DNA from: Chrysoperla carnea
Taxonomy: Eukaryota; Arthropoda; Insecta; Neuroptera; Chrysopidae
Direction: 5' to 3'
Length of the DNA: 64,000 bases
NCBI RefSeq assembly: GCF_905475395.1
Contig: NC_058339.1
Span: forward strand, 87,368,520 to 87,432,519
The notes beneath the pieces were generated by a model, which saw only the letters and a program-made list of their open reading frames with translations, made no database searches and was not told where the DNA came from. The position numbers were made by a program, and so were the translations under genes. Numbering within the stretch: position 1 is the stretch's first letter; each line of letters starts with the position of its first letter. This document shows, piece by piece, positions 48,067-59,469 of the stretch.

Positions 48067-49146
48067 ATGGAAGGTGTATTACATTATATAAGCAGGCAAA
48101 TTAATATATCTCATAATGAAAAAAGATTGTATAATCAACATTTTCAAAATTTTATATACGAATTTATTGAGGATATGATGGACATTGATGAACTTTTTGC
48201 ATACATGTATAGAAAAATAGCCTTTGTTGGAAGTTACTGGGAAGGTGCAAAAATTGATAAACCCGATGAATTTGATCTAAACATAGTATTAAAATTACCT
48301 GTAAAATGTGAGGAAATCGAAATAAAAAATGCTGGACAATCTGGTTTTTTAACAGTGAAAATTGATCGTAACTCGATTAAAAAACTACCAAAACAAAAGA
48401 TGTTTAAGGTAATGCAAGATTGGTTTGATGATAAAAATTTTTTTTTACCTGATAAATTTCGTAATTGGATGTATTCGGTTGTGCAAAAAACTTTCAACGA
48501 AATAGGCTATGATCTTTGCTTAGATTATAATGTTCAAGTTAAAACAAACGGACCTGCAATTACATTATTTGTTGGGGGAAAATACCCTTTTTCTATTGAT
48601 ATCGTTCCAGTTATACAAATGCCAAATTCAAGGTGGCCAGAACCACCGTTTCGCCCAAATCCTTATCCAAAACTGAACCATTTAGCATGGAGTCTGATAC
48701 CAAAACCAAGGAAAGGTATTAATGTCCAAACAGAACCGGGTTGGATTTATTGGCGACCATCATTCTATGATTACGAACGGCGATTGATGATGGGACAAAA
48801 TCGATTGAAACCTGCTTGGAAAATACTAAAGAAATTAAAGGAAAGCCGTGGAATGGAAAGAATAGTAAATTATCATATTAAAAATTTGTGTTTGATAGAA
48901 CTTGAAAAAAACAAAGACATTTGGAACACAAAATCACTTGAACATGTTTTCTTACATTTATTAAAAGTTTTCCAACTATCTTTGCAAGTCAAGAAACTTC
49001 CATTTTATTGGCAAATGGATGATAATTTGTACAAAACAATTAAAAATGACATTTTACAAGATCATTATCAACACATAACAAAGATTATTAAAAAGATTGA
49101 ACAGAATCCTAAATCCATATCGGAATATTTTCGTTTTTATTATTAA
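48067..49146 (+). CDS. cGLR: cGAS-like receptor (Mab-21/cGAS nucleotidyltransferase)
   Basis: A complete intronless 359-residue protein. An in-frame TAG lies just upstream of the start ATG. The nucleotidyltransferase core shows Gly55-Ser56 (FVGSYWEG), then Glu68 and Asp70 in KPDEFDLNIVLKL, and a third acidic residue, Asp178, in PFSIDIVPVI. This is the complete metal-binding triad of cGAS-fold enzymes, so it is probably active. The C-terminal half has the Mab-21 helical pattern (WRPSFYDYERRLM about 229-241, LKPAWKILKKLK, YHIKNLCLIELEK, LPFYW about 311-315). The cysteine/histidine zinc thumb of vertebrate cGAS is absent, as in invertebrate cGLRs. Studied family members bind nucleic acid (dsRNA for Drosophila cGLR1) and make cyclic dinucleotides that activate STING. 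Ligand and product cannot be read from sequence. AATAAA occurs 112 and 124 bp after the stop. Confidence 0.92.
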   Translation: MEGVLHYISRQINISHNEKRLYNQHFQNFIYEFIEDMMDIDELFAYMYRKIAFVGSYWEGAKIDKPDEFDLNIVLKLPVKCEEIEIKNAGQSGFLTVKIDRNSIKKLPKQKMFKVMQDWFDDKNFFLPDKFRNWMYSVVQKTFNEIGYDLCLDYNVQVKTNGPAITLFVGGKYPFSIDIVPVIQMPNSRWPEPPFRPNPYPKLNHLAWSLIPKPRKGINVQTEPGWIYWRPSFYDYERRLMMGQNRLKPAWKILKKLKESRGMERIVNYHIKNLCLIELEKNKDIWNTKSLEHVFLHLLKVFQLSLQVKKLPFYWQMDDNLYKTIKNDILQDHYQHITKIIKKIEQNPKSISEYFRFYY

Positions 49147-49257
49147 TTTTTAAGAATGTTACTGACCCACATATGGTCTTAATTGGCACCTAAGAGTTAA
49201 GATTATAATTTTAATATAAATAATTGATCCATAAATTGATATTTTGTTAAATATGTA

Positions 49258-49275
49258 AATAAAATCCGGAATAAA
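49258..49275 (+). terminator. Polyadenylation signals of the cGLR gene
   Basis: Two AATAAA hexamers (49258-49263 and 49270-49275), the first 112 bp after the stop codon. That is a plausible 3' end for a short transcript. Confidence 0.6.
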
Positions 49276-49819
49276 ATACATGTAGAGAAAGAATGGCCAC
49301 AAACCAGGTAAATCGAGAATTATCAAAAAAACGATTGACTAGACATTATTATGAGAATAAGAGAGGTATCAAAAAATCTTGGAAATTATAAATCAATAAA
49401 ATGGATTATTATGTTTTTTGAATTTTAATTACCTTAGTCAATCATTTTTATTCAAATCACAACTTTACATATAATTTAATCGATGTTAGCGATGATACCT
49501 GTTTTTTGAGATTTTTCCGATTTGTTAAAAAAAATACCAAGATTCAAAATTTTTGTTTTTTCTTATTTTTGAATACAAGATCCAAAAAAAATTTTAAAAA
49601 TCCTGTTCATTTTACGACTAGATGAATAATTCTCGAAATATCTCCGAAAATTGTCCTAAAAATATGGATTTTTAAAGGATTTTAGGGCGTAATCATAGAA
49701 AATATTCATTCAGTCGTAAAACTACAATTCCGAAACTAAAAGTTGTTATTGTATAAAAGTTGATTATTTTTAAGGTATAAGGAGAAAATTTGTTTCTAAG
49801 GAATCGTCTAATATCCTAT

Positions 49820-50530
49820 ACTAAGAGCGAATTCTCGACTTGATTTCAGGAAATTTCTTAGAAAATAGGTATCTATAAGTCAAATTAATTAAATTTTCGT
49901 GACTATTTCTCCCAAAATGATTGATCGGGCGTTTTACTGATATTTTTATTTTATTCTGGTTCTGAAAGTAAGATATTAAAGTCAAGAAAGGACCCCATTT
50001 ATAAATTACTATTCTAGAAATCAAAAATGAGAAAAGAGTGATAAATTTTTTATGTTTTTAATTTGTTTAGTTTAACAATAATGAAAAATAGTACATGAAG
50101 TGATATAAATTATTCTATAAAATCCAAAAATCGTGATACAAAATACTCATACCTAGGAAGAATAATCAGCCCTTTTACATAGACCTTTCCATTTAAAAAA
50201 ATGATTTTAATTTGTTTCGTACAGATGTCAAAAAGCTGTTCAAGTAAAGACATATTACATATCTTCTATCCGGGTCAAAAAACGCTGTTTGATCAAGGTA
50301 AAAGTTATTTATTTTCTTTACTTGAATAGTCTGAAACAATAGCAAATCGATAAAAAGGTCTATTGCATATATTTTATTCCGACTCTGAAATATAAACATC
50401 GTGGCCTCCATTTAAAAGACTACTATTTAGGAATTGACAAATGAGACACAAGTGATAATTTTTTATGTTTTATATTTTTAATTTTTTTAGTTTAACAATA
50501 ATGAAAAATAGTACATGAAGTGATATTTTT
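49820..50530 (+). repeat. Diverged tandem duplication, period about 415 bp
   Basis: TTTAGTTTAACAATAATGAA followed by AAATAGTACATGAAGTGATA occurs at about 50068 and 50484 almost unchanged. Flanking sequence (TACTATT(C/T)AG.AAT..A.AAATGAGA) also matches. The duplication lies just downstream of the cGLR gene. Frames inside it are not convincing genes. Confidence 0.75.
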
Positions 50531-51160
50531 GTTTTTTTAAAAACTTCTTAAATTTGATTTTTCTAATAAAATAAGCATTCAATTTTATTCCAAAATGTCA
50601 AAAAATAAATTTAAAAATGAGATTAAGGATTGCACTTTGTTTTTTTGTTTTTTTTTCGTTAAGTTAAATAAAAATCTAATAAAGAAAAATGGAAATACGT
50701 TTTTAAACAATAAAATGAACAAATATAGATAACTTTTTATTTACAACATCTAAATTGGATTTATTTTCAGTAAAATTTGTATCAAATTTTTATTGGTCTT
50801 GGATACAAATTCAGTAGGATTAATAGTTTTTTTTTCTTCAAAATGAGACTCATATTTGTATCAACATTGAAAAATAGGTTTTTAATTTTCTAAATTGATC
50901 ATCATTATCACTAATCTAATTTTAGTTTTAATTATGGAAAAATGTTTGAATTTTTTGTAAACTACTAGTTTGGGACAGATATTGAAAAAGTGTATCTTCA
51001 TGCTTAGATCAAGCAATCAAACCGTGGAAGAGTGATCTAAAAAAATTAACAGTGATTTTGAATTAAAATAAAAAAATTTGATATGAAGGAGCAGGAGATA
51101 TTTTGTTTTGTGAAATTTATTTACATTCAAAATTTCCTCCTATCTAACAGCGATTTTAGA
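50531..51160. other. No gene seen
   Basis: AT-rich intergenic sequence without a recognised feature. Confidence 0.5.
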
Positions 51161-51165
51161 AGATC

Positions 51166-51557
51166 TAAGGTCGACCTTCACTCATTTAATAACCAGATGA
51201 GGCAAATTTTTTTATGAAATTTTATTGATTGAATTTTTTCTTTAAAAGAAGGGTTTTGTGCAGGCAAACCTATTCCATCATTTTCGCAATTAAATCATCT
51301 TTCTTCTGATACCAATTTCGTTTGGTTAATAGGTAACGTATGAACAGGTAAGTAAATATAGGTAGCTATTCCGATCTGTTATCTAATTGAAATTGTTATC
51401 AGAAGCAAGATAATTAAGTTATGAATATAATGGTATTAATTATACATGAACACTTCTCGATAAACAAACTATTATTCATAAGCGTGTTTATCAATTAATA
51501 AAATTGTATAAAAAAATATGTCTCATCTGGTTGTCAAATAGTTGAAGGTCGCCCTTA
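51166..51557. mobile_element. MITE with TAAGGTCGACCTTCA-type termini
   Basis: The left arm (51166-51215, with AACCAGATGAGGCAAATTTT) and right arm (51508-51557, with TATGTCTCATCTGGTTGTCA) are imperfect reverse complements over about 48 bp. The interior is non-coding. A similar end (GATCGACCTTCACCC) near 29102 hints at a family. Confidence 0.75.
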
Positions 51558-51559
51558 CA

Positions 51560-54490
51560 CAGTCTTATGTTCTAATACTCAACATAATTAAGACAAAAAA
51601 TGTGTTGTAAGGCAGCTGAAAGGTCTTTAAATGAATTTAACTTTTGTTATATTAATAGAACAGTATAAAAATTTGATAATTTTTATAATTAGTAATTATA
51701 TTACTTCGAAATATTTTTTAATCTCCAAAATACCTAAAAATTTTTGATTGTAGCTCCTTAATTTATTCCTGAGCATCCTATAAATTAATTTTGGCTTCTT
51801 CCATAGTTCGATTGCTTAAAACACAATCTTCTAAACTTTTTCAGTTTCGAATTATATATAAACTTTGAATATACTGTTAATTTTCCTCAAAATTATACTT
51901 CCGATATATAATTAAGCAACTCAATAAGTTGCAGTTTTCACTATATTTGTTGGCATAATTCAGTCTTACAAAAAATCATTTAAAACTAAAAGTAATTTTA
52001 GAACTTATTATTATAATAATTTTGTTGACTAAATTTATATATTTTTTTTTACAAAAATAAAATTTTTGTTAATTAAAAAATGTCTTATTATTTATTTTTA
52101 TTTCCTAATTATTTTACCAAACTGCAAATTATTGGATCACAGTTATAACCAGAGTAAATGCAATATGAGAAAAGTAAACGATACGGAATGTAAGTAAACT
52201 TTAAACCGCATCGCACTTTATGTATCAGAGAGGACCACAGATGCAAAGATATTCATTGTATGAATAATTCGATTGATTATGTCAATGTGTGGGGTCTTTC
52301 AGGAAGGGATAATGTCTACTTATCAAGCATTGATGACATATCATTGAACCTGTGGACTCATTTTAGTTATGGATTTTTAATACTTATCGTTCACAATTAA
52401 AAATTTAGAAATAATTTGTATTAATCTTTATACATTAAAATTTCAAATTATTAAAATACAGGGTAGAAACATCAAATTTTATAAGCTCAGATATTTACGA
52501 ATGGAAATATTTCAATAAAAAAATTATAAGCAATTTTACGAAATGTTTACAAAACTTTGTTTACAAAAATACGGAAGACATTTAGAATAAAACACTGTTT
52601 TTTACGAATTCGAAAGTTATTCAAACGTTGTAGAATTTAACTGATTTTAGTATGGATTACTTCAAACAATAAAGATTAATACACTTGCATTAAAATTACC
52701 ATGCGATGCTAGGTGAGATAAAATCATGCTACGTGAATCAAATCGCACCCCATTGTATAACTTGTGCCTTAATTTTATAACAATAGGAACGTCGAAAAGT
52801 GGAAGAAAAATTAAGATGCATAATTTAAAAAATTATACATCATTTAATATTAACGTAAAGATCTGTCTGATTGGGTCGGGAAAATTTAACGCGTGGAGAA
52901 ATTGTATCCCACAAGTAAAAGAATTCGGAAGACTGCAATTGGGTAGATGACTTATATCGAATTTGCCACATTACCCATAAAATTGTAAAAGTAGATTTGA
53001 TATCATAACAAAATTTCATAGTTAAATTAAAATTAATTAAAAACGGTGAAATTGAAAGCATTCAAAGGTTGTTGCCTGTCTCTTTCTTGCAAAATAGAGT
53101 TTTATATGTATAATCTATGACAATACCGTACAATGACCTCATTATTCTATATCTTCTTCTTTGTTTAATTAGAAGTTTTTTTGCGTCCTTCTAAAGATTT
53201 TCAAAAATCAACTTCACTTTTCTGCTCGTGCAGTGAGAATTTTTCACCTGAAGTGATTCTTATTTTCATATTGTATATAAGAAAAGTCTTTGGCCACGTC
53301 AAGTTAACCCCTTTAGCAGATGGTGAAGTTAGTTGTTATTTTTACGTTATTGACATTTTATTTTTTTGAAAACTTTTTTGTCAAATATAAGCTTTTAAAT
53401 CAATTTGAACTTGCCACGATTACGTTAGTAAACTATTTTATTAAGCATGCGTGAAGATCTTCCGAATCAAAAAGTGCGTTGCTATAGAAAATACTACCAT
53501 CCTAAGATATTTAACATTCGAAAAATAACAAAGCAAATTTAACGTATCGTTGCAAATCTGCAACGTGGCGTCATTTATTTGTATTCCTGTAAACAAGGCT
53601 TCATAAAACCCTTCAAAAAGTGCATTTTTAAAAGTATATTTTACAAAAATTATTATGATTTCAAGAAATTGTATTTATTAGAGTGCAAATTTATCGAATA
53701 AGGAATATTTTTCAACGTTTGATAATACAAAAAATTTATTTTGACATTTTTGTTTTAAAACCTACAAAAATAACGACAAAATGAAATGAAAAAATATATA
53801 AATATTCAATAATAATTAAACTAATTAATATAAATAGTTTATTTCAATTATTGTAAAATATAAAATTGTTGCTTTTTTTTTTAGTTTAGCCAAAGTTTTC
53901 AACTAATCCTTAAAATTATATAAATTCTGTTTTTTTAAATTAAATTATACATTTAGAGGAAAAATTAAATCTTACTTTACTAAATTTGTACAAGAATACT
54001 GTAGCGTTATACCAGAATCATAAATCTGGGGGTCAAATGAATTTAAAGCATCCAAGAAAATTTTTTGTTTTAAGTATTTACAACTTATCTAAGATAATAT
54101 TTTTTTTGTTCTCTTTTGCTTTATATCATTTGCACTAAGATCACAGCGTAGTTTCATATCAACAAGTGATCACTACTCAATTGAGTTTATGGTAGGTAAT
54201 CGATTTTTTTGATATGACTCCTTTTTATAAAATAATTAACTCACAGCAAAATCTAAAAGTAACATAATATTTTAAAGGACTTCATTTAAAATGCTCAACA
54301 TATTATAAATTTCAAAATCTGTAGATTTATTGAAAAAACATTCTGACACAAAAGTATCAATAATTTGTAGACCCTCGATTTAGTGAGTCGCTGTCGTAAA
54401 TGTCTTACGCCAGTAAATGGGCTTACTTTGGTGGTGAAAGATTTACTATTAATAATATAAAGTTATTTGTAGGAAAGTGAACAAGGTCGT
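51560..54490. other. No gene seen
   Basis: No recognisable coding content. The frames at 52726 (+), 52840 (-) and 53181 (+) overlap or contradict one another and lack domains. Confidence 0.5.
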
Positions 54491-54495
54491 GCTTA

Positions 54496-55043
54496 ATTAT
54501 ACCACAATTATTATTTTAGCAACGCTTCAATATTTTGATTAGATCTTCATCAGACATCTAAATCAACAAAACAAATAACTGTGTTGTGACTAGCAGAACG
54601 TCATTTTAATTTTCATCACAATTTTGATCTTAATAATGTTTCGATGCTTGATAAAGGAACGAACTAGTTCAAGAGAAATATAATTAAAATGATTTTTATT
54701 CAGGCTAATAATACAGTGAATAAAAGCACCGACACTAATAATTTAAGTAATTTATAGAATGATACCTTAAATATACATTAATAAGTATAAACCGAGCAGT
54801 AAATACTTTGAAAAATAAATTAAAACTGGAATATTTCAAGTAGCAACACTTGTTGAAAAACTTTGTCACCTGGTGATAGTCATGATTGTATGTTAGCGAT
54901 TAGTTAATAGTTGATGTAAATACGTGTCGTAAATGTCGTAATCATATTATTTACTGGTTAGCATGTGTTTTGTTGATTTTAGATGTCTGATGAAAATCTA
55001 ATGAAGAAATTGAAACGTTACTGAAATAAAAATTGTGATATAA
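54496..55043. mobile_element. TIR element with about 80-bp terminal repeats
   Basis: The left arm (54496-54576: GCAACGCTTCAATATTTTGA, CATCAGACATCTAAATCAAC) and right arm (54965-55043: GTTGATTTTAGATGTCTGAT, AATTGAAACGTTACTGAAAT) are reverse complements with few mismatches. The 390-bp centre has no ORF. Confidence 0.8.
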
Positions 55044-55049
55044 TCATTA

Positions 55050-56340
55050 TAAACGATCCTGACCAGTTTCTTGCGAATCAATTTATATTATAATAATATG
55101 AACGCGAATAATGACATTGATTACTATTAATGGTTTAACAAAAATTGTTTTAAATTCTTGATATTATTGACAGATAATGTGCCATCATAATGAAAATTTT
55201 TCTTGAAAAATATCGTCAATTACACTAGTTTTACAACTAAACGTTGCAATAACTAAAACACTCTGAATAATTTTCCAAGATGACTACTATAATTACAAAT
55301 CTATGGCTATTGACACTTTATAAATAGTGATGGTGCCTCAAAAAACCTGTTTTTTACTCAGTTTTGGAAATAAATATTGTTTAATGACAAGTAAAGGTTT
55401 TTAATATAGTTATTGTTATTTTTTTAGGCCTATTTTTATATTTTTATTATTATTGTATTAATATTAAATTTTTCAGTCATCATTTAAAAATGAATGTTTT
55501 AAAATTTTTTTTGAATTGCTAAATCTTATAAATTAACAAAATTTTAAAAAATTGATTACCTACCAAAAACTCAATTTCTTAATCTTCCTTAATTTATTAT
55601 ACAATTCACTGTAATTTATTACGTTTTTTTTTTTGCGAAACTTCAAGGACACTCTCAAACCAATACAGAAGAGTTGAAGTGAAAATAAATTATAGTACAA
55701 TTTCATTAAAATATGAATTTAGTGGCTTTTTCTTTAGGCCGTTTTCTCGCGGTCATGTGCTCGGCAATTGACACGAGTTTGTTCTTATTTTCATTTCTTT
55801 CCATATTCATCTTTTGCTAGCCAGTAACAAAAGAAAATGTAGTACTTTTCCGTGTTGGTTTAAAAAAAGCCTTTTTTAACTATTGTTTTCTCAAATTATA
55901 TACAAAGGATTGACAATAAACGTACATAAAAAAACTACCTAATGTCTAATACTTTGGAACAATCGATAAACTGTAACTTAACACTCACACTTTTACGCTT
56001 CGCAAAAATATTTTTAAAAATAATTTCTACAGTGAATAAATAATTCCAATATTTTGAACGTTATACGAAATTTAAAAATGTTTCACTAAATGGATTCTCA
56101 CTAATGTACATTTATTTTTGAAAATATAATTATTAAATTGTTCATTCTTTGTTTATCTTCAAAGAATTTGTCAAAATGTTTATTTTTTTAAATATTTTAA
56201 ATCGTAAAAATACGTGCTTTGAGCACAATAAATTACTCGTTTTTTTGTTAAAATAAAAAATAATACAATTCTGAGTAGCCTAAACAGTCATCAAAATTAA
56301 AAATTCTAAATTATTACTTTTTTGGGCGAGGCTACACGAA
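55050..56340. other. No gene seen
   Basis: AT-rich. GAATTTAGTGGCTTTTTCT near 55722 resembles the inner arm of the element at 56.4 kb, perhaps a relic. Confidence 0.45.
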
Positions 56341-56349
56341 AGGGCAACT

Positions 56350-56673
56350 ATTTTATGCTTACTCGGTAATTTTAACGCTAGGACTAAGAGAGAAAGGTAA
56401 AAAAAGATAAGAACGTTCCTTAGTGTCGTCATACAAAAATATGAAACAAATTTAGCGGTATATTACTGTATCGAACCACTCTATTTTCAAAATATTCGTC
56501 AGGTTCGATCCAGTAAAAAGCCACTAAATTTTGTACTTTTATTAAAATGCCAGAAAATCACCGTTCTTATCTTTTCGAATGTTTCTATATTCTATTCTAT
56601 TTTACTAGAATGTTACGCTATTTATAAGCTCTTTCTCGAACCCTAGCGTTAAATCTTCCGAGATAGCGTAAAA
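56350..56673. mobile_element. Foldback MITE downstream of IP6K
   Basis: Outer arms TTTTATGCTTACTCGG..TTTAACGCTAG (from 56350) and CTAGCGTTAAATCTTCCGAG (to 56673) pair. A middle pair is AAAGATAAGAACG/CGTTCTTATCTTT. An inner pair is TACTGTATCGAACC/GGTTCGATCCAGTA. The whole 324 bp could fold into one long hairpin. No coding sequence. Confidence 0.8.
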
Positions 56674-57068
56674 GTGATAAATAAAAACTTATCCATTTTG
56701 TTTAAACTTTAGATAACCGCGCGGTAGTAAGTAAGAGGTTCAGATTTATCAAATTTTGATCACTATTTTGGCTATTACACTTCTAACAAATAACACCATT
56801 AAATAATTACCCTCTTGAGAAAAATACAAGAGAGTTTTTATCATGGATTTTCAAAATATAAATTTTGTTAACACTTTTTAAAAAACAAAAAGAAAAATTA
56901 TTTAAAAATTTGTTTTTACGTCATGCTGCCATAGCAGACCGCACATGCACTGCGTTTTATACACATTTGTTTTTTTTTTACTAAATCCATCACCGAACAA
57001 ATTAACCAATAGAAAAAACTAATTTTTGAAGTCAGCTTATTATTTTTTTTAAATTAAAAATATTTACA

Positions 57069-57074
57069 TTTATT
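57069..57074 (-). terminator. Candidate polyadenylation signal of IP6K
   Basis: AATAAA on the minus strand only 11 bp after the stop codon. This is unusually close, so a more distal signal may be used instead. Confidence 0.35.
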
Positions 57075-57085
57075 TTAAAAGTGAA

Positions 57086-57902
57086 TTAACCTTCGGCTAA
57101 AATTTCTATTAATAATCTGTTTAAACTATCGAGTCCTGTTAGGAAACCACAATCAGGACCTTGATGTACTGTTGTTTGGGAAGGATTTGTTTTGCTAGCA
57201 AATGTTGTATGTGCAAAATCAATCATACGTACATCCACTTGTGGTGAAATCGTCGGCCGTGGACGCATACGTCGTTTCATGGAATTGGGTACTGTTAAAT
57301 TATGTGATGTTTGAATATCTTTAACACGCGGCCGTTTTGTGTTATTTAACGCGGTTGTTGTATGAAGCATATCTTCGTCTTCTTCATCTTCTTCTAATTC
57401 TTCACCAGCCTCGTCTATTCGCAGCTGATGACGATTACGTTTGGTGTTTATGTTACAAGTTTCAAAATCGGATGAAATATCGTCCGCCGAACTGGTGGCA
57501 TTTATTTGACATGAATATTCGTCACTACTACTGTTACTTAGTAACATCCAACTGTCTTCAGACACCGGACTTGATGTTGCTATACTTGGAATTGTTGGGT
57601 CTGAATCTAAGAAAACAGTTTCTTCGGATATTGGAAAGAATGCACTAGTTGCTTTAGCACCACGTGCCGCCGCTTCACCAAAGCCTCGCTGATGTGAATC
57701 TTGACTGACTTCGTCATGGTTCATTGTGAGATTAAAATCTGCTGAGGAGTTACTGATATCAGCATCATAACAGCATGCTTCACTGCTCTCATCTTCTGGT
57801 TCAAGTGTTCGGTTTTCACTGATACAAAATGCAGCTTGATATTCAAGATCACTCCTTTGACGTGGAATCACTTCGTGACCTTCGTAGACCATTAACAGCG
57901 AA
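57086..57902 (-). CDS. IP6K: IP6K terminal exon
   Basis: A TTTATCTTTACAG acceptor is followed by one base completing a split codon, then SLLMVYEG. The exon encodes about 270 residues. A long low-complexity segment includes [11 protein letters not shown]. It ends with the conserved [12 protein letters not shown] block, a [15 protein letters not shown] motif and the C-terminus LLIEILAEG. The stop TAA is at 57088-57086. Confidence 0.93.
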
Positions 57903-59319
57903 CTGTAAAGATAAAAGAATATTCAATAGTATCACAGGATTTTTATTATATCTGGTTCGATTGAGTTCAAATTTCGGACTGCTTGCTTACTTTGTAAAAT
58001 AGATGATAGTTCTACGTCTTGAGCAATAAAGACTTTATTACCCTCATGGAAATATTTCAGGAACAAGGCTTAAAAAGTCTTACTAATACAAAAGAAGAGT
58101 TTTTCAGAATTAGTAAAACTTTAAAGTCTTTCTTTTCAAATATTTCCACGAGAATGAAGTCATATTTGACGTTTAATTAAATAAATAAAATCAATTAATC
58201 AATTTTGGAGATAAAGCTCGCCCCAAAAAAATTACAAAATAGCGTTTGTTTGAAGATTGAGAAAATAGTTAATAAAAATCCGGTTTTTACGAACTAATTC
58301 GCCAACTTAAAAAATATAAAGAAATATTGTTTCTGTTTTTGAATTTAAAATAGTAATAAGAGCTTAACATTCACGAAAATACAGGTGCTGTAACTATTAG
58401 ACATATTTTCTAAAAAATTTCTTGAAATCGAACCAAGAAATTTCTCTACGTATGAGACTTTGCACGATATCTCAAGGATCAGAATTCGGAGTCTTGAACC
58501 AATAATTGAACTAGTTAATAAAAAATTTGAATAACAAGATATCTTACCAAGAGTAAAATCTATAACTGGATTGTTTTTCAATAACCCTTCGTAATTGTTC
58601 CAATTTGGCGAGTACTTTACGAATAACATTCACACGTAATCTATAACCATTATGGAAAAACCTATAAAGTGCTTGCTTGAAACCTTCTTCATTCAATTCA
58701 CGTCCCCAATATTTATCACGTTTTACATAATGATTTGAATCGGCTTGAAAGACTTGCATGCCACACAACCGCACACCCAAAGATGCTGATGTACTTGCCG
58801 CACACTTTGCCATTTGTTTACTTTTCTTTTCCGCTGATGCATCGTCGCCATGTTGCCGGGTTCCCATTTTAAGATCTAATATACACGGTTGCACATAATG
58901 TGACGTAATATTCTCCAACATTAAAAAATACTGTTTATCACTATTGTCCATGGTGGCGATACTCTTCAATACTTCGCTGGCGTTCCCATTCCGATGTACT
59001 TTCATTCTGTAAGGCAAACTATAAAAAAAAGAACTATATTAAAATCAATTTTCTTAAAAAATACGCATCAACAAAAAGGATTATTACCACTCTAGTGTGG
59101 AAAATTCTAGAACGCCTGTGTAACAATAAATTTTCAAAATTTTTTGGAACTAAAATTTGTAAATTGGAATAAAAAAATTTAAAACATACTTTAAAACTTC
59201 GTCACGTTTGCGTTTTCCACCGGTGACTTTTCCTGTACGAGATGAAATATCATCACGAAAATTTGGGCTGTAACGTTTGTCCAATTTGATGCCGGTGATA
59301 TTGGTCGCCTGCATTACTC
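57086..59319 (-). CDS. IP6K: Inositol hexakisphosphate kinase, last three exons (5' partial)
   Basis: Exons 59319-59190, 59018-58548 and 57902-57086 join in phase. The enzyme converts inositol hexakisphosphate to the pyrophosphate IP7 using ATP. Seen in order: the end of the N-lobe (VMQATNITG, following the family's YKG), a basic linker (GGKRKRDE), the kinase signature [21 protein letters not shown] (PxxxDxKxG), [13 protein letters not shown] across the second junction, and the Mg-binding [13 protein letters not shown] near the end. The first visible exon begins with two bases of a split codon. The preceding exon (HQVGGH block) was not found up to 64000, so it probably lies outside. Between SLLMVYEG and VDVRMIDF is an insertion of about 210 residues, rich in Ser, Asp and Glu. 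Frames on the other strand are shadows. Confidence 0.93.
57903..58547 (-). other. IP6K intron (645 bp)
   Basis: GTAAGA donor (58547) and TTTACAG acceptor (57903). It splits a codon after two bases, reading Cys (TG|T) in RFYSCSLL. The 94-codon frame over the intron start is read-through. Confidence 0.9.
58548..59018 (-). CDS. IP6K: IP6K exon with the kinase signature
   Basis: It encodes [11 protein letters not shown] through RFYSC: 156 whole codons plus one leading and two trailing bases. It holds the [14 protein letters not shown] catalytic block, [11 protein letters not shown], and the helical [20 protein letters not shown] segment. The TTTATAG acceptor was chosen over a TTACAG 10 bp further in, because it keeps NLPYRMKVH. 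That matches the NPW..CH spacing of other IP6Ks. Confidence 0.92.
59019..59189 (-). other. IP6K intron (171 bp)
   Basis: GTATGT donor (59189) and TTTTATAG acceptor (59019). It splits an Asn codon (AA|T) after DEVL. Confidence 0.88.
59190..59319 (-). CDS. IP6K: IP6K upstream exon in this window
   Basis: 130 bp from a TTGTTACAG acceptor to a GTATGT donor: 42 codons reading [20 protein letters not shown] and on to [10 protein letters not shown]. It starts with two bases (GA) of a Gly codon, so the gene continues upstream. Confidence 0.85.
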
Positions 59320-59469
59320 CTGTAACAAATTGGCAATAATATTTAATATTTTCATTCATTAAATTATTAAAAAATTATTTATAAATACAGAATTTTCATA
59401 AAAATTGGATAAAAACAATACGAAAAATAGACAATCAAATTTTAAAGCTACTCAAGTTGCACAGTTATT

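Noticed and set aside
48234-48497. 87-codon frame (-)
   Set aside because: Antisense shadow of the cGLR gene.
57337-57648. 103-codon frame (+)
   Set aside because: Antisense shadow of the IP6K terminal exon, whose minus-strand product carries the conserved kinase motif.
58345-58629. 94-codon frame (-)
   Set aside because: It overlaps the end of an IP6K exon and runs into the intron. The splice donor at 58547 and the phase match with the next exon explain the region better.
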